From assembly GCF_007570835.1 (NCBI RefSeq), contig NZ_SUNC01000002.1:186001-250000 (forward strand): 64,000 nucleotides of DNA, read 5' to 3'. This document shows, piece after piece, positions 17,932 to 27,291 of the stretch (the first letter of the stretch is position 1; every line of letters begins with the position of its first letter). This stretch comes from Croceicoccus sediminis. GTDB lineage: Bacteria > Pseudomonadota > Alphaproteobacteria > Sphingomonadales > Sphingomonadaceae. Below the pieces are notes generated by a model. It was given only the letters and a program-made list of their open reading frames with translations. It ran no database searches and was not told where the DNA came from. The translations under genes were made by a program, and so were the position numbers.

Positions 17932-17961
17932 GTCACAACTTCTTTGTAAATAAGACAAAAA

Positions 17962-17997
17962 AAGGACGGCAGCCGATGGGCTTGCCGTCCTTCTTTT
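17962..17997. terminator. Bidirectional terminator between the DLH gene and rho
   Basis: A perfect 10-bp stem (AAGGACGGCA / TGCCGTCCTT) with an 11-nt loop is flanked by an A-run on the left and a T-rich run on the right. It can therefore end transcription from both convergent genes. Confidence 0.9.
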
Positions 17998-18022
17998 TCA
18001 ATCAGCTTACCGATGAACCCGA

Positions 18023-19276
18023 TTACTGGTTCATGGTCGCGAAGAAGTCCTCGTTGGTCTTCGAATCCTTCATCTTGTCGAGGAGGAATTCCATCGCGTC
18101 GACGGTGCCCATCTGCATGAGGATACGGCGCAGGACCCACATCTTCGACAGGTTGTCCTTGCCCACCAGCAGCTCTTCCTTGCGCGTGCCGGACTTGCCG
18201 ACATCCAGCGCGGGGAAGATGCGCTTGTCCGCGACCTTGCGGTCGAGCACGATTTCCGAGTTACCGGTGCCCTTGAATTCTTCGAAGATGACTTCGTCCA
18301 TGCGGCTGCCGGTATCGATCAGCGCGGTCGCGATGATGGAGAGCGAACCGCCTTCCTCGATATTGCGGGCCGCACCGAAGAAGCGCTTGGGACGCTGCAG
18401 CGCGTTCGCGTCGACACCGCCGGTCAGCACCTTGCCCGAAGAAGGAACGACGGTGTTGTAGGCACGGCCAAGGCGAGTGATCGAATCGAGCAGGATGACG
18501 ACATCCTTCTTGTGCTCGACCAGGCGCTTGGCCTTTTCGATCACCATCTCGGCGACCTGTACGTGGCGCTGGGCGGGCTCGTCGAAAGTCGAGGAAATAA
18601 CCTCGCCCTTCACGCTGCGCTGCATGTCGGTGACTTCCTCGGGGCGTTCGTCGACCAGCAGGACCAGCAGGAACACTTCGGGGTGATTGTCGGTAATCGC
18701 CTTGGCGATGTTCTGCAGCAGCACCGTCTTACCGGTGCGCGGCGGCGCGACGATCAGGGCTCGCTGGCCCTTGCCCTGCGGGCTGATGATGTCGATCACG
18801 CGGGCCGACTTGTCCTTGACCGTCGGATCGACGGTATCGAGGACCAGCTTCTCTTCGGGATAGAGCGGCGTCAGGTTGTCGAAGTTGACGCGGTGGCGCA
18901 CCACGTCGGGATCGTCGAAATTGACCTTCAGCAGCTTCGTGAGGGCAAAATAGCGCTCTCCGTCACGCGGGGCGCGGATTTCGCCTTCGACCGTGTCACC
19001 AGTGCGCAGCTGGAACTTGCGGACCTGGTTGGGCGACACGTAAATATCGTCGGGCCCTGCAAGGTAGTTCGCTTCGGGGCTACGCAGGAAGCCGAACCCG
19101 TCGGACAGCACTTCGATCGTACCGATGCCAAGGATTTCTTCTTCTTCGGCCACTTCCTTCAGGATGGCGAACATCAGGTCCTGACGGCGCAGGGTCGACG
19201 CGCCTTCGACGCCCAGCTCTTCGGCCATCCCGACCAGCTCGGCGGGGGTTTTCTGTTTGAGTTCCTTGAGGTGCAT
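18023..19276 (-). CDS. rho: Transcription termination factor Rho
   Basis: A hexameric RNA-dependent ATPase that ends transcription at rut sites. From ATG 19276 (start [14 protein letters not shown]) it is 417 residues, normal for Rho; a 30-residue extension in the same frame is unlikely. The N-terminal Rho-N/OB RNA-binding region includes [12 protein letters not shown]; the ATPase domain has [13 protein letters not shown] and [13 protein letters not shown], and the C-terminal part includes SGTRKEELL. The 230 bp before it contain no gene and may form a regulated leader. Confidence 0.96.
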   Translation of the reverse strand: MHLKELKQKTPAELVGMAEELGVEGASTLRRQDLMFAILKEVAEEEEILGIGTIEVLSDGFGFLRSPEANYLAGPDDIYVSPNQVRKFQLRTGDTVEGEIRAPRDGERYFALTKLLKVNFDDPDVVRHRVNFDNLTPLYPEEKLVLDTVDPTVKDKSARVIDIISPQGKGQRALIVAPPRTGKTVLLQNIAKAITDNHPEVFLLVLLVDERPEEVTDMQRSVKGEVISSTFDEPAQRHVQVAEMVIEKAKRLVEHKKDVVILLDSITRLGRAYNTVVPSSGKVLTGGVDANALQRPKRFFGAARNIEEGGSLSIIATALIDTGSRMDEVIFEEFKGTGNSEIVLDRKVADKRIFPALDVGKSGTRKEELLVGKDNLSKMWVLRRILMQMGTVDAMEFLLDKMKDSKTNEDFFATMNQ

Positions 19277-19506
19277 TTGTCTGAATTTCCGTGTGGAGGC
19301 CTGGTTGAGGTGTCTGGCGGATCCCGTTTCGCCTTGGGCCGATCGCTCGGCAGGCTTGGGGGCCATGGTCTGTGGGCTTGGTGAAAGCGGACCTTGTTCG
19401 ATCCTTGCGGGATACGAACGGCGGCAGGACGCCGCTGATCTCCTAAATAGGTTTTGCGCGCCGTGACGTCAATCTGTCCGGTGCGTACCTTGCGACCGGG
19501 CGGATC

Positions 19507-19959
19507 TTACGAGAGGTAAAGCTTCCCCACGATCACCGTCGTGACGATCAGGATCGCCGCGATTCCCGGTACTTCGTTCAAAAGACGCAGTTTCTTGCCC
19601 GAAAGCGGCCGTTCACCGCGGGCCAGTTTCTTGGCATACGCCATCATCCAGCCGTGATAGCCCGACAGGCCGAGCACCAGCAGCAGCTTGAGATGGAACC
19701 ACCCCTGGCTCCACGCATCGATGGTGAAGGCGAGCGCCAGCCCGAAAACCCAGACGAGAATCATCGAGGGATTGAGGATGATCTTGCGAAGCCGTGCCTC
19801 ACGCTCCACCCAGCGGGCCGCCTCTTCCGAGCCTTCGGGCGATTCCTGATGGTAGACGAAGAACCGCGGCATCATGAACAGCCCCGCCATCCAGAAGATC
19901 ACGAAGACCAGGTGGCCGACCTTGAGCCAGGGATAGAGCAAGGAAAGATACTCCTGCAT
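19507..19959 (-). CDS. hemJ: Protoporphyrinogen IX oxidase HemJ (CopD-like membrane protein)
   Basis: HemJ oxidises protoporphyrinogen IX to protoporphyrin IX, the penultimate step of haem synthesis, in the inner membrane. The 150-residue protein has four hydrophobic segments. The conserved residues are the His of KVGHLVFVIFWMAGLF in the first helix and the Lys of FHLKLLLVLGL in the third; the LSGYHGWM block is also typical. It lies immediately downstream of hemE on the same strand, which supports HemJ over a copper-resistance CopD role. Confidence 0.9.
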   Translation of the reverse strand: MQEYLSLLYPWLKVGHLVFVIFWMAGLFMMPRFFVYHQESPEGSEEAARWVEREARLRKIILNPSMILVWVFGLALAFTIDAWSQGWFHLKLLLVLGLSGYHGWMMAYAKKLARGERPLSGKKLRLLNEVPGIAAILIVTTVIVGKLYLS

Positions 19960-20025
19960 GGGGCATGAGATAGGACGGACAAGGCGCGGCGCAAACCCCC
20001 CTGCCCGCCCCTGACGACAATTTCG

Positions 20026-21051
20026 CTATCGGGACCAAGTTCTCACGGTCGCGAGCAGTTCCTCGACATGGGCGATCGGGGTTTCCTTGCCGATGCCATG
20101 GCCAAGATTGAACACGTGCGGACGGTCGGCGAAGCAATCGAGGATGAACTTTGCCCGATCGGTCATGCGCTGCCCGCCCGAAAGCAGGATCAGCGGATCG
20201 AGATTGCCCTGCACCGGCATCCCTGCCGGCAATTCGCGTGCGGCCCAGACCGGATCGACCGTCTCGTCCACGCCGACCGCGTCGACACCGGTTTCCCGGG
20301 CATAGGCGACCAGTTTCTCGCCCGCGCCCTTGGGGAACCCGATCACCGGGACATCGGGACACGCCTGCTTGAATCGCGCGGTGATCGCAGCATTGGGGGC
20401 AATAACCCAGCGTTCGAATTCGTCCGGTGCCAGGCTGCCCGACCATGAATCGAACAGTTGCACCGCCTCTGCTCCGGCTTTCGCCTGACCGATCAGGTAT
20501 TCGACCGTCACGTCGGCGATGGCATCGATGATCGCCTTGAACGCCGCCTGATCGCCATAGGCCATTTCGCGCGCCGCGTGCTGATCCCGGCTGCCCTCGC
20601 CGTTCACCATGTAGGTCGCGACCGTCCATGGAGAGCCTGCAAAGCCCAGCATTGTCTTCGTATCGTCCAGCCGTTCGACGCACAGTTCCACCGTGCGGTA
20701 AATCGGGGTCAGCCGTTCTGGCACCGTCTCCAGCGAGGCCAGCGCACTATCCGCCAACCGGGGCGAGAGATGCGGTCCTTCGCCTGCCAGGAACTGCAGG
20801 TCCTGCCCCATCGCGTAAGGGACGATCAGGATATCGGAAAACAGGATCGCCCCGTCGAATCCGAACCTGTCGATGGGTTGCAGTGTGACTTCGGCCGCGG
20901 CCTCGCTGTCGTAGACGAGCGCGAGAAATCCGCCCTTTTCGGCACGAAGCGCGCGATATTCAGGGAGATAGCGACCCGCCTGGCGCATGAGCCACAGGGG
21001 TCGGCGGGAACCGTTCGTTCCCTTCAAGGTGTCGAGTAAAAGACCGGGCAT
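20026..21051 (-). CDS. hemE: Uroporphyrinogen decarboxylase
   Basis: It decarboxylates uroporphyrinogen III to coproporphyrinogen III. From ATG 21051 it is 341 residues; GGAG lies about 12 nt upstream of that ATG, and an in-frame TTG at 21069 is less likely. The signature PLWLMRQAGRYLPEYR lies near the N-terminus; GFDGAILFSDILI and GHGIGKETP are also conserved. It is followed by hemJ. Its upstream gap is the proposed chromosome origin, the location known from Caulobacter. Confidence 0.96.
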   Translation of the reverse strand: MPGLLLDTLKGTNGSRRPLWLMRQAGRYLPEYRALRAEKGGFLALVYDSEAAAEVTLQPIDRFGFDGAILFSDILIVPYAMGQDLQFLAGEGPHLSPRLADSALASLETVPERLTPIYRTVELCVERLDDTKTMLGFAGSPWTVATYMVNGEGSRDQHAAREMAYGDQAAFKAIIDAIADVTVEYLIGQAKAGAEAVQLFDSWSGSLAPDEFERWVIAPNAAITARFKQACPDVPVIGFPKGAGEKLVAYARETGVDAVGVDETVDPVWAARELPAGMPVQGNLDPLILLSGGQRMTDRAKFILDCFADRPHVFNLGHGIGKETPIAHVEELLATVRTWSR

Positions 21052-21367
21052 GCCCCTTAGAAACTCCAAATAATAAGATTTTAAAAGGGTTGATGGACTC
21101 TGTTGGTCCTGTGGATACTGGGGATTGCGCGGCCCTGCCCGAATTATCCGGCAAAGGCCATCGTCAATTCGGCCATCCGAATCCCGCGATGTGCGTGGTC
21201 AAACGAAACTTGTTCGCCTTACCCACAGGCTGTGGGTGATCGCGCTCCCTGTCCAGAAATACCCCTAACGGAATCAGGGACAGTGGGTGCGGTTTTGGCC
21301 CTTTGGCTTGTCCGCAGTTCTCTCCCGTGGTTTATCCGGGCACCTGTCCACAGGCATCCGGGGCCGC
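21052..21367. other. Candidate chromosomal replication origin (oriC)
   Basis: The 316-bp gap between divergent hemE and the DUF299 gene contains no gene. It has an AT-rich stretch (about 21067-21090, including AATAATAAG and TTTTAAAA) unusual in this GC-rich window. DnaA-box-like 9-mers resembling TTATCCACA occur at 21110-21118 (GTATCCACA, minus strand), 21144-21152 (TTATCCGGC), 21219-21227 (TTACCCACA), 21231-21239 (TCACCCACA, minus), 21332-21340 (TTATCCGGG) and 21344-21352 (CTGTCCACA). Three GANTC methylation sites lie at 21096, 21179 and 21271. The Caulobacter origin lies between the same two gene families. Confidence 0.72.
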
Positions 21368-22213
21368 ATGACCAAACTTCACCTCCACCTTCTGTCCGAT
21401 TCGACCGGCGAGACGCTTGAAATGATCGCCAAGGCGGCTCTCTCGCAGTTCGACGCCGTCGAGGTCGAGAGGCATTTCTGGCCGATGGTCAGATCGCAGC
21501 AGCATCTTGACCGGATCATGCAGGAAATCACCCATTATCCGGGCCTTGTCGTGTTTACGCTGGTGAACACCGACATCCGCCGTAGCCTGGAAAAGTCCTG
21601 TGCCGAGGCCGGCATGTCGACGGTGTCGGCGCTCGATGCCGTAACGGAGAGCCTATCGCGCGTGCTGGGGCAGGAACAGCTCCACCGCCCCGGTCGGCAG
21701 CACCAGATGGACGAGGCCTATTTCCGCCGGGTGGAGGCGATCCAGTTCACCATCGCGCATGATGACGGGTTGCTTTGGGAAGAATGGGAAGAGGCCGACA
21801 TCGTTCTGGCAGGCGTCTCGCGCACGTCGAAGACGCCGACTTCGATCTATCTTGCCAATCGCGGTTATCGCGTCGCCAATATCCCCATCGTCAAGGAATC
21901 CCCGCCTCCGCCGAACCTGTTCCGGTTGAAACGGCCGATGGTCGTGGGCCTTACGACGTCGCCCGATCGGCTGGTACAGGTGCGCCGCAATCGCCTGTTG
22001 TCGTTGAACCAGGCGCCTGAGACGGCCTATGTCGACAGGGAAAACGTCGAGGATGAAGTCAGGTTCGCCCGGCGCATGGCCGCGGACAACAACTGGCCGG
22101 TGATCGACGTGACCCGCCGCTCGATCGAAGAGACCGCCGCGGCTGTCATCAACCTCTACAACGAACGCCGCACCCAGATGTCGCCGCGCAATGCCGGGAC
22201 CAACCCGGTATGA
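21368..22213 (+). CDS. DUF299 family bifunctional kinase/pyrophosphorylase (PEP synthase or PPDK regulator type)
   Basis: Characterised members phosphorylate and dephosphorylate a threonine of PEP synthase or pyruvate phosphate dikinase, switching it off and on. From ATG 21368 it is 281 residues; 27 codons upstream are rejected because they enter the putative origin. The family start [15 protein letters not shown] and the P-loop-like [11 protein letters not shown] (about 149) are present. It opens the maf-aroE-coaE run, with a four-base ATGA overlap into maf. Which dikinase it controls cannot be told here. Confidence 0.92.
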   Translation: MTKLHLHLLSDSTGETLEMIAKAALSQFDAVEVERHFWPMVRSQQHLDRIMQEITHYPGLVVFTLVNTDIRRSLEKSCAEAGMSTVSALDAVTESLSRVLGQEQLHRPGRQHQMDEAYFRRVEAIQFTIAHDDGLLWEEWEEADIVLAGVSRTSKTPTSIYLANRGYRVANIPIVKESPPPPNLFRLKRPMVVGLTTSPDRLVQVRRNRLLSLNQAPETAYVDRENVEDEVRFARRMAADNNWPVIDVTRRSIEETAAAVINLYNERRTQMSPRNAGTNPV

Positions 22214-22794
22214 TCGTCCTGGCTTCCAAGAGCGCGTCGCGTCAGGCGATGCTGACTTCGGCAGGTGTCGATTTCGAGGCGATCCCGGCCGATCTGGACG
22301 AACGCGCGCTGGAGGCGGAGCTGGAAGACGCGCTTCCCGCCGACGTGGCCGAGCGGCTGGCCGCGGCCAAGGCGCTGTCCGTATCGGCGCTGCGCCCGCG
22401 CGAACTGGTGCTGGGCAGCGATTCCCTCGTCGTCGTGGATGGTGAGCGGTTCGACAAGCCGGAAAGCAGGGAGAACGCGGCAGAACATCTGCGCTTTTTT
22501 TCGGGGCGGGTCATGTATCTTTATAGCGCGGCAGTGCTGGTGCGCGGCGGTGACGTGGCGTTCCGCACCGTCAGCCTTGCCCGCCTGAAGGTCCGCGAGC
22601 TTAGCGATATCTTCATCGAAAGCTATCTCGATGCCGAATGGCCCGAAGTAGGCTATTGTGTCGGTGTCTTCCGTATAGAGGCGCTGGGCCCGCAACTGTT
22701 CGAAAGCATCGACGGCGACCAGTTCACGGTGCTCGGCATGCCCCTGCTCGAAGTGCTGGGCGCGCTGCGGGACGAAGGCGTATTGCCGAAATGA
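22210..22794 (+). CDS. maf: Maf family nucleotide pyrophosphatase
   Basis: Maf/YceF/YhdE proteins hydrolyse non-canonical or pyrimidine nucleoside triphosphates. The 194 residues begin [18 protein letters not shown], the conserved SxSxxR motif, and have [11 protein letters not shown] and a KPES block. The D[QE]A region typical of dTTPase members is replaced by DVAERL, so subfamily and substrate are uncertain. It is coupled by ATGA overlaps both to the DUF299 gene before it and to aroE after it. Confidence 0.9.
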   Translation: MIVLASKSASRQAMLTSAGVDFEAIPADLDERALEAELEDALPADVAERLAAAKALSVSALRPRELVLGSDSLVVVDGERFDKPESRENAAEHLRFFSGRVMYLYSAAVLVRGGDVAFRTVSLARLKVRELSDIFIESYLDAEWPEVGYCVGVFRIEALGPQLFESIDGDQFTVLGMPLLEVLGALRDEGVLPK

Positions 22795-23645
22795 GCAAGC
22801 CTCATGCCGAAGTGATCGGCGATCCCATCGTCCAGTCCAAATCGCCGACGATCCACCGTTTCTGGCTGGACAAGGCTGGAATCGACGCCGATTACACGCA
22901 TTGCCACGTCACGGCGGACGATTTGGCGGACTACATCGCCGCGCGCCGGGCCGATTCCTACTGGCGCGGGTGCAATGTCACGATGCCGCACAAACAGGCG
23001 GTCATTCCGCTGCTGGACCGGATCGATCCGCTTGCCGCGCGGATCGGCGCGGTGAACACCATCGTTCCCGAAGACGGCGGGCTGGCCGGATATAATACCG
23101 ACGCGGCCGGATTCATCGAACCGCTGCGGGACGATCTGGCCGGTTCTCACCTGTTCCGCATGGCGCGCATCATCGGCACCGGCGGCGCGGCGCGTGCGAT
23201 CATCGCGGCGCTGGCCGATACGGGCCATGTCCTTGTCGTCGCGGGGCGCAATGTCGACAAGGCGCGCGCCCTTCTCGATGAACTCGACCCCGGCGGCGAA
23301 CATCACGTCGCCCCCCTCGCCCATTTCGGCGCGGAGACCGACTTTGCCTTCGATGACCGCGAGGGGTGTTTCGATGTGGTCGTAAACGCCAGCGCGCTGG
23401 GCATGGTCGGGCAGCCGCCGCTGGACTTCGATTTCAGCCACGTTCCGCCGCAAAGCGTGTGTTACGACATCGTCACGACGCCGCTGGAAACACCGTTCCT
23501 GAAAGAGGCGAAGGCACGCGGATTTCGCACCGTGGACGGGCTTTCAATGCTGATCGGACAGGCCGCCGCCGCGTTCGAGAAATTCTACGGTGTTCCCGCC
23601 CCGCGCGAGGACGATGCCGCCTTGCGCAAGGTCTTGACCGCGTGA
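22791..23645 (+). CDS. aroE: Shikimate dehydrogenase (NADP+)
   Basis: It reduces 3-dehydroshikimate to shikimate in the aromatic amino-acid pathway. The 284 residues from ATG 22791 hold the substrate motif [16 protein letters not shown] with the catalytic lysine, NTDAAGF, and a dinucleotide-binding GTGGAARAI. The start is set by the four-base overlap with maf; a longer frame lies inside maf. The 3' end overlaps the GTG of coaE. These couplings indicate a single operon. Confidence 0.95.
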   Translation: MSKPHAEVIGDPIVQSKSPTIHRFWLDKAGIDADYTHCHVTADDLADYIAARRADSYWRGCNVTMPHKQAVIPLLDRIDPLAARIGAVNTIVPEDGGLAGYNTDAAGFIEPLRDDLAGSHLFRMARIIGTGGAARAIIAALADTGHVLVVAGRNVDKARALLDELDPGGEHHVAPLAHFGAETDFAFDDREGCFDVVVNASALGMVGQPPLDFDFSHVPPQSVCYDIVTTPLETPFLKEAKARGFRTVDGLSMLIGQAAAAFEKFYGVPAPREDDAALRKVLTA

Positions 23646-24271
23646 GCCGCCTCTATCCCGAACGCGACGGGCCGCGCCCCTTTATCCTGGGCCTCACCGG
23701 CTCGATCGGCATGGGCAAGTCGACCGTGGCGGGGATGTTGCGCGATCTTGGCGTGCCGGTCTTCGACGCCGATGCCGAGGTACATCGCATGCAGGGGCCG
23801 GAAGGCGCGCTGCTGCCTGCGATAGAGGCAGAATTTCCCGGATCTACCGGCCCCGAAGGCGTAAAGCGCGCGGAACTGGGCGCAATCGTCTTTGCCGACA
23901 GCGAGGCGCTTTCCCGGCTGGAGGCGATTGTCCACCCGGCGGTTGCGGCGGAGCGGTTCGACTTCATGGACGCGCACTGGCACGCGCCGGTTGTCTGTTT
24001 CGACATTCCCTTGCTGTTCGAAAAGACCGGCTCGGCGGGTCTGGACGCGGTTGCCGTCGTCTCCGCACCCGCAGAGGAGCAGCGGCGCCGCGTGCTGGCC
24101 CGTCCCGGCATGACCGAGGCGAAGTTCGAGGATATCCTGGCACGCCAGATGCCTGACGCGGAAAAACGCCGCCGCGCCGATTTCGTGATCGATACGGGCA
24201 CGACCCTTGCTGAAACCCGTGAACAGGTCGGTGAGATGGTCCAGGCCCTGCGCGAACGGCACACCGGATAG
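23642..24271 (+). CDS. coaE: Dephospho-CoA kinase
   Basis: It phosphorylates dephospho-CoA in the last step of CoA synthesis. The protein is 209 residues from the GTG that overlaps the aroE stop (GTGA). The P-loop GLTGSIGMGKST lies at about 17-28, followed by VPVFDADAEVHRM and FDIPLLFE. A terminator follows directly. In many alphaproteobacteria dnaQ comes next; here the operon ends and convergent clpA follows. Confidence 0.95.
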   Translation: MSRLYPERDGPRPFILGLTGSIGMGKSTVAGMLRDLGVPVFDADAEVHRMQGPEGALLPAIEAEFPGSTGPEGVKRAELGAIVFADSEALSRLEAIVHPAVAAERFDFMDAHWHAPVVCFDIPLLFEKTGSAGLDAVAVVSAPAEEQRRRVLARPGMTEAKFEDILARQMPDAEKRRRADFVIDTGTTLAETREQVGEMVQALRERHTG

Positions 24272-24289
24272 AGATAGGGCGGATAGAAA

Positions 24290-24318
24290 AAGGGCGGCCC
24301 GCCGGACCGCCCTTCCCC
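24290..24318. terminator. Terminator between coaE and clpA
   Basis: An 8-bp stem (AAGGGCGG / CCGCCCTT) with a 9-nt loop is preceded by an A-run and followed by C/T-rich sequence. It may serve both convergent genes. Confidence 0.75.
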
Positions 24319-24339
24319 CTTTTCGGTTGTTTCCCGGCC

Positions 24340-26751
24340 TTATTCGGCCTTGTCGTCGCCGCCCTGCGGGGCCTCGTCCGACGAATCCGCCTTGCTGTCG
24401 GGCGTCTTGGGTGTTTCGACCTTCTTGGTCTTGCGCTTGCGGCGCTTCACCACCTTCGGCGCGGCCGGCGTCAGTTCGAAAGCCAGCACCGGCTTTCCGT
24501 CCTCGCCTTCCTTGGTGGAAACGTGGACTTCGCCGCCCTGTGACAGCTTTCCGAACAGCAGTTCTTCGGCCAGCGGCTGTTTGACCTTGTCCTGGATAAG
24601 CCGCCCCATCGGGCGCGCACCATAGAGCTTGTCATAACCGCGATCGGCCAGCCAGCTGCGCGCATCGCCGTCGAACTGGATGTGGACGTTCTGGTCGGCC
24701 AGCTGCAATTCGAGCTGCAGGATGAACTTGTCGACCACGCGCGCCACGACCGTCTTGCCGAGGTAGGCGAAAGGCACGATCGCATCCAAACGGTTGCGGA
24801 ATTCGGGAGTGAAGAGCTTCTTCACTGCCTCGTCGCCCGCGTCGGCCTTCGACACGTCACCGAAACCGATACCGCTGCGCTGCATGTCCGCCGCGCCCGC
24901 GTTCGTCGTCATGATGAGGACGACGTTGCGGAAATCGACGGTCTTGCCGTGATGGTCGGTCAGTCGGCCATTATCCATCACCTGCAACAGGATGTTGAAC
25001 AGGTCGGGGTGCGCCTTCTCGATCTCGTCAAGCAGCAGGACGCAGTGCGGCTGCTGGTCGATGGCATCGGTCAACAGACCGCCCTGGTCGAACCCGACAT
25101 AGCCCGGAGGGGCACCGATCAGGCGGCTGACCGAGTGGCGTTCCATGTATTCCGACATGTCGAACCGCTGTAGCGGGATGCCCATGATATCGGACAACTG
25201 GCGCGCAACCTCGGTCTTGCCGACGCCGGTGGGACCGGAGAACAGGAACGAGCCGATCGGCTTGTCCGCATCGCGCAAACCTGCACGGGACAGCTTCATC
25301 GCGGTCGAAAGGACCTCGATCGCCTTGTCCTGTCCGAAAACGACCTGCTTCAGATCGCGCTCGAGATGTTCCAGCGCCTTCTTGTCGTCCTTCGACACCG
25401 ACTTGGGAGGGATGCGGGCCATCGTCGAGATGACCTTTTCGATCTCGCGCGCGGTGATGGTCTTGCGACGCTTGCTGGGCGGAACCAGCATCTGCATCGC
25501 GCCGACCTCGTCGATGACATCGATCGCCTTGTCGGGCAGCTTGCGGTCGTTGATGTAACGGGCCGAAAGCTCCACCGCCGTCTTGATCGCATCGGGCGTG
25601 TACTTGACCTGGTGGTGTTCCTCGAACGCGGTGCGCAGGCCCTTGAGGATCTTGATCGTATCCTCGACCGTGGGTTCGTTCACGTCGATCTTCTGGAACC
25701 GGCGCAGCAAGGCGCGGTCCTTTTCGAAGTGGTTGCGGAACTCCTTGTAAGTGGTCGACCCGACGCAGCGGATCGCACCGCTGGACAGCGCGGGCTTCAG
25801 AAGGTTGGATGCATCCATCGCACCGCCGCTGGTGGCACCGGCGCCGATCACGGTGTGGATCTCGTCGATGAACAGGATCGCCTCGGGCATCTTTTCCAGC
25901 TCGTTGACGACCTGCTTGAGACGTTCCTCGAAATCGCCGCGATAACGGGTGCCAGCAAGCAGTGCGCCCATGTCGAGCGAATAGATGATCGCGTCCTGCA
26001 GGACTTCGGGCACGTCGCCTTCGACGATCTTGCGGGCAAGACCTTCGGCGATCGCCGTTTTGCCGACGCCGGGATCGCCGACATAGAGCGGGTTGTTCTT
26101 CGAACGGCGGCACAGGATCTGGATCGTGCGATCCACTTCGGGACCGCGCCCGATCAGCGGGTCGACTTTGCCGGCCAGCGCCTTTTCATTGAGGTTGACG
26201 GTGAACTGGTCGAGCGCGGAGTCCTTCTTGCCCTTCGCGTTGTCGGCCTTTTCTTCCTGCTTGGCCTCTTCCTCGTTCGCGCCCTTGGCCGGACGCTGTT
26301 CGACCGAACGGCCCGACTTGCCGATGCCGTGGCTGATGTAGCTGACGGCGTCGAGACGGCTCATGTCCTGCTGCTGCAGGAAGTAGACCGCATAGGAGTC
26401 GCGTTCGGAGAACAGGGCGACCAGCACGTTGGCACCGGTCACCGTGTCCTTGCCCGACGACTGGACGTGGAGAATCGCCCGCTGGATCACGCGCTGGAAC
26501 CCTGCCGTGGGGGAGGGGTCCGCCTTGTCCGCGGTTTTCAGCGACTGATATTCCTGGTCGAGGTATTGTTTGACCACGTTGGTGAGTTCGGGGAGATCTA
26601 CCCCGCACGCTTCCATGACCTGCGCCGCATCCGGATCATCCACGAGAGCGAGCAGGAGATGCTCCAGCGTCGCGTATTCGTGGCTGCGTTCCGCCGCATT
26701 GGCGAGCGCCGTGTGGAGAGTCTTTTCAAGGCTCTGGGCAAAAGATGGCAT
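24340..26751 (-). CDS. clpA: ATP-dependent Clp protease ATP-binding subunit ClpA
   Basis: An AAA+ unfoldase that feeds substrates to ClpP. The 803 residues comprise the N-domain repeats (about 1-145), a first ATPase domain with GDPGVGKTA at about 225, a second with GPTGVGKTE at about 506, and the ClpP-docking IGF loop in [11 protein letters not shown] at about 628. The last 50 residues form a charged Lys-rich/acidic tail beyond the usual end. The adaptor gene clpS, normally just upstream of clpA, is absent here; the next gene upstream is DUF1192. Interlaced TGCTGCA palindromes lie 75-115 bp upstream of the start. Confidence 0.96.
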   Translation of the reverse strand: MPSFAQSLEKTLHTALANAAERSHEYATLEHLLLALVDDPDAAQVMEACGVDLPELTNVVKQYLDQEYQSLKTADKADPSPTAGFQRVIQRAILHVQSSGKDTVTGANVLVALFSERDSYAVYFLQQQDMSRLDAVSYISHGIGKSGRSVEQRPAKGANEEEAKQEEKADNAKGKKDSALDQFTVNLNEKALAGKVDPLIGRGPEVDRTIQILCRRSKNNPLYVGDPGVGKTAIAEGLARKIVEGDVPEVLQDAIIYSLDMGALLAGTRYRGDFEERLKQVVNELEKMPEAILFIDEIHTVIGAGATSGGAMDASNLLKPALSSGAIRCVGSTTYKEFRNHFEKDRALLRRFQKIDVNEPTVEDTIKILKGLRTAFEEHHQVKYTPDAIKTAVELSARYINDRKLPDKAIDVIDEVGAMQMLVPPSKRRKTITAREIEKVISTMARIPPKSVSKDDKKALEHLERDLKQVVFGQDKAIEVLSTAMKLSRAGLRDADKPIGSFLFSGPTGVGKTEVARQLSDIMGIPLQRFDMSEYMERHSVSRLIGAPPGYVGFDQGGLLTDAIDQQPHCVLLLDEIEKAHPDLFNILLQVMDNGRLTDHHGKTVDFRNVVLIMTTNAGAADMQRSGIGFGDVSKADAGDEAVKKLFTPEFRNRLDAIVPFAYLGKTVVARVVDKFILQLELQLADQNVHIQFDGDARSWLADRGYDKLYGARPMGRLIQDKVKQPLAEELLFGKLSQGGEVHVSTKEGEDGKPVLAFELTPAAPKVVKRRKRKTKKVETPKTPDSKADSSDEAPQGGDDKAE

Positions 26752-26835
26752 ATGTCAGGCCCTTTCTGTGCCTAGGAAGCGAGTCCGTCCCTTGGTGTAA
26801 CCCATCGGGTCTGAACGAACGGCAAACGAGGTGCT

Positions 26836-26862
26836 TGCTGCAGTGCAGCACAATTGCTGCAC
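26836..26862. promoter_or_regulatory. Interlaced TGC-rich palindromes upstream of clpA
   Basis: TGCTGCA-G-TGCAGCA (26836-26850) overlaps the 8-bp inverted repeat GTGCAGCA-CAAT-TGCTGCAC (26843-26862), so the same half-site occurs three times in 27 bp. The pattern resembles CTGC-N3/4-GCAG operators bound by PhaR-type regulators of polyhydroxybutyrate genes. That assignment is inference; the palindromes are seen directly. Confidence 0.5.
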
Positions 26863-26930
26863 CTGCGTAAAGAAAAATGCGACGAATGCAGGCTGAACTG
26901 CCCAAACCGCAGGGGAAGGGCGTGTCGCGA

Positions 26931-27146
26931 TCACTCCGGAGGCCTGTCCGGCTTTGGAGAAAACAGCGCGTCGGCCGCCTGTCTGTGCGCCGCCGCCTTT
27001 TCCATGTGGCTACGGGTGCGGAGAATTTCCGCTTCAAGCTGCGCTATGCGAATTTCCAGCTCGTCCTGCGAATAGCTGTCGAGGCTTTCGCTGGTGAGGC
27101 GGCTGGCATTGTCGCCGCGTGTCCGGGGGCGATCGTCGTCGTCCAT
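26931..27146 (-). CDS. DUF1192 family protein
   Basis: A 71-residue acidic protein of unknown function. The start MDDDDRPR, the motif LTSESLDSYSQDELEIRIAQLEAEI and a short helical coiled-coil region define the DUF1192 family of alphaproteobacteria. It is transcribed toward clpA and divergent from the quinone oxidoreductase gene. Confidence 0.86.
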   Translation of the reverse strand: MDDDDRPRTRGDNASRLTSESLDSYSQDELEIRIAQLEAEILRTRSHMEKAAAHRQAADALFSPKPDRPPE

Positions 27147-27291
27147 ATTGCAATGACAATCTTGGGTTCGTTCGGCTTGCTGTCAATGGGTCGCCCCGCT
27201 ACTCCACCGCTGAAACGATGCGAAATCCACAGGCGGGCAGGGGGTTTGTCCGCTTTCGGGCTTCGCTGTGGCTCGCGACAGGGGGATATTG

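Noticed and set aside
21287-21367. Upstream in-frame start for the DUF299 protein
   Set aside because: The family begins at [13 protein letters not shown]; the extension would place codons inside the putative origin.
25366-26775. Long plus-strand open frame opposite clpA (469 codons)
   Set aside because: The reverse strand encodes full-length ClpA with all motifs; the antisense frame has low-complexity composition and is a high-GC shadow.
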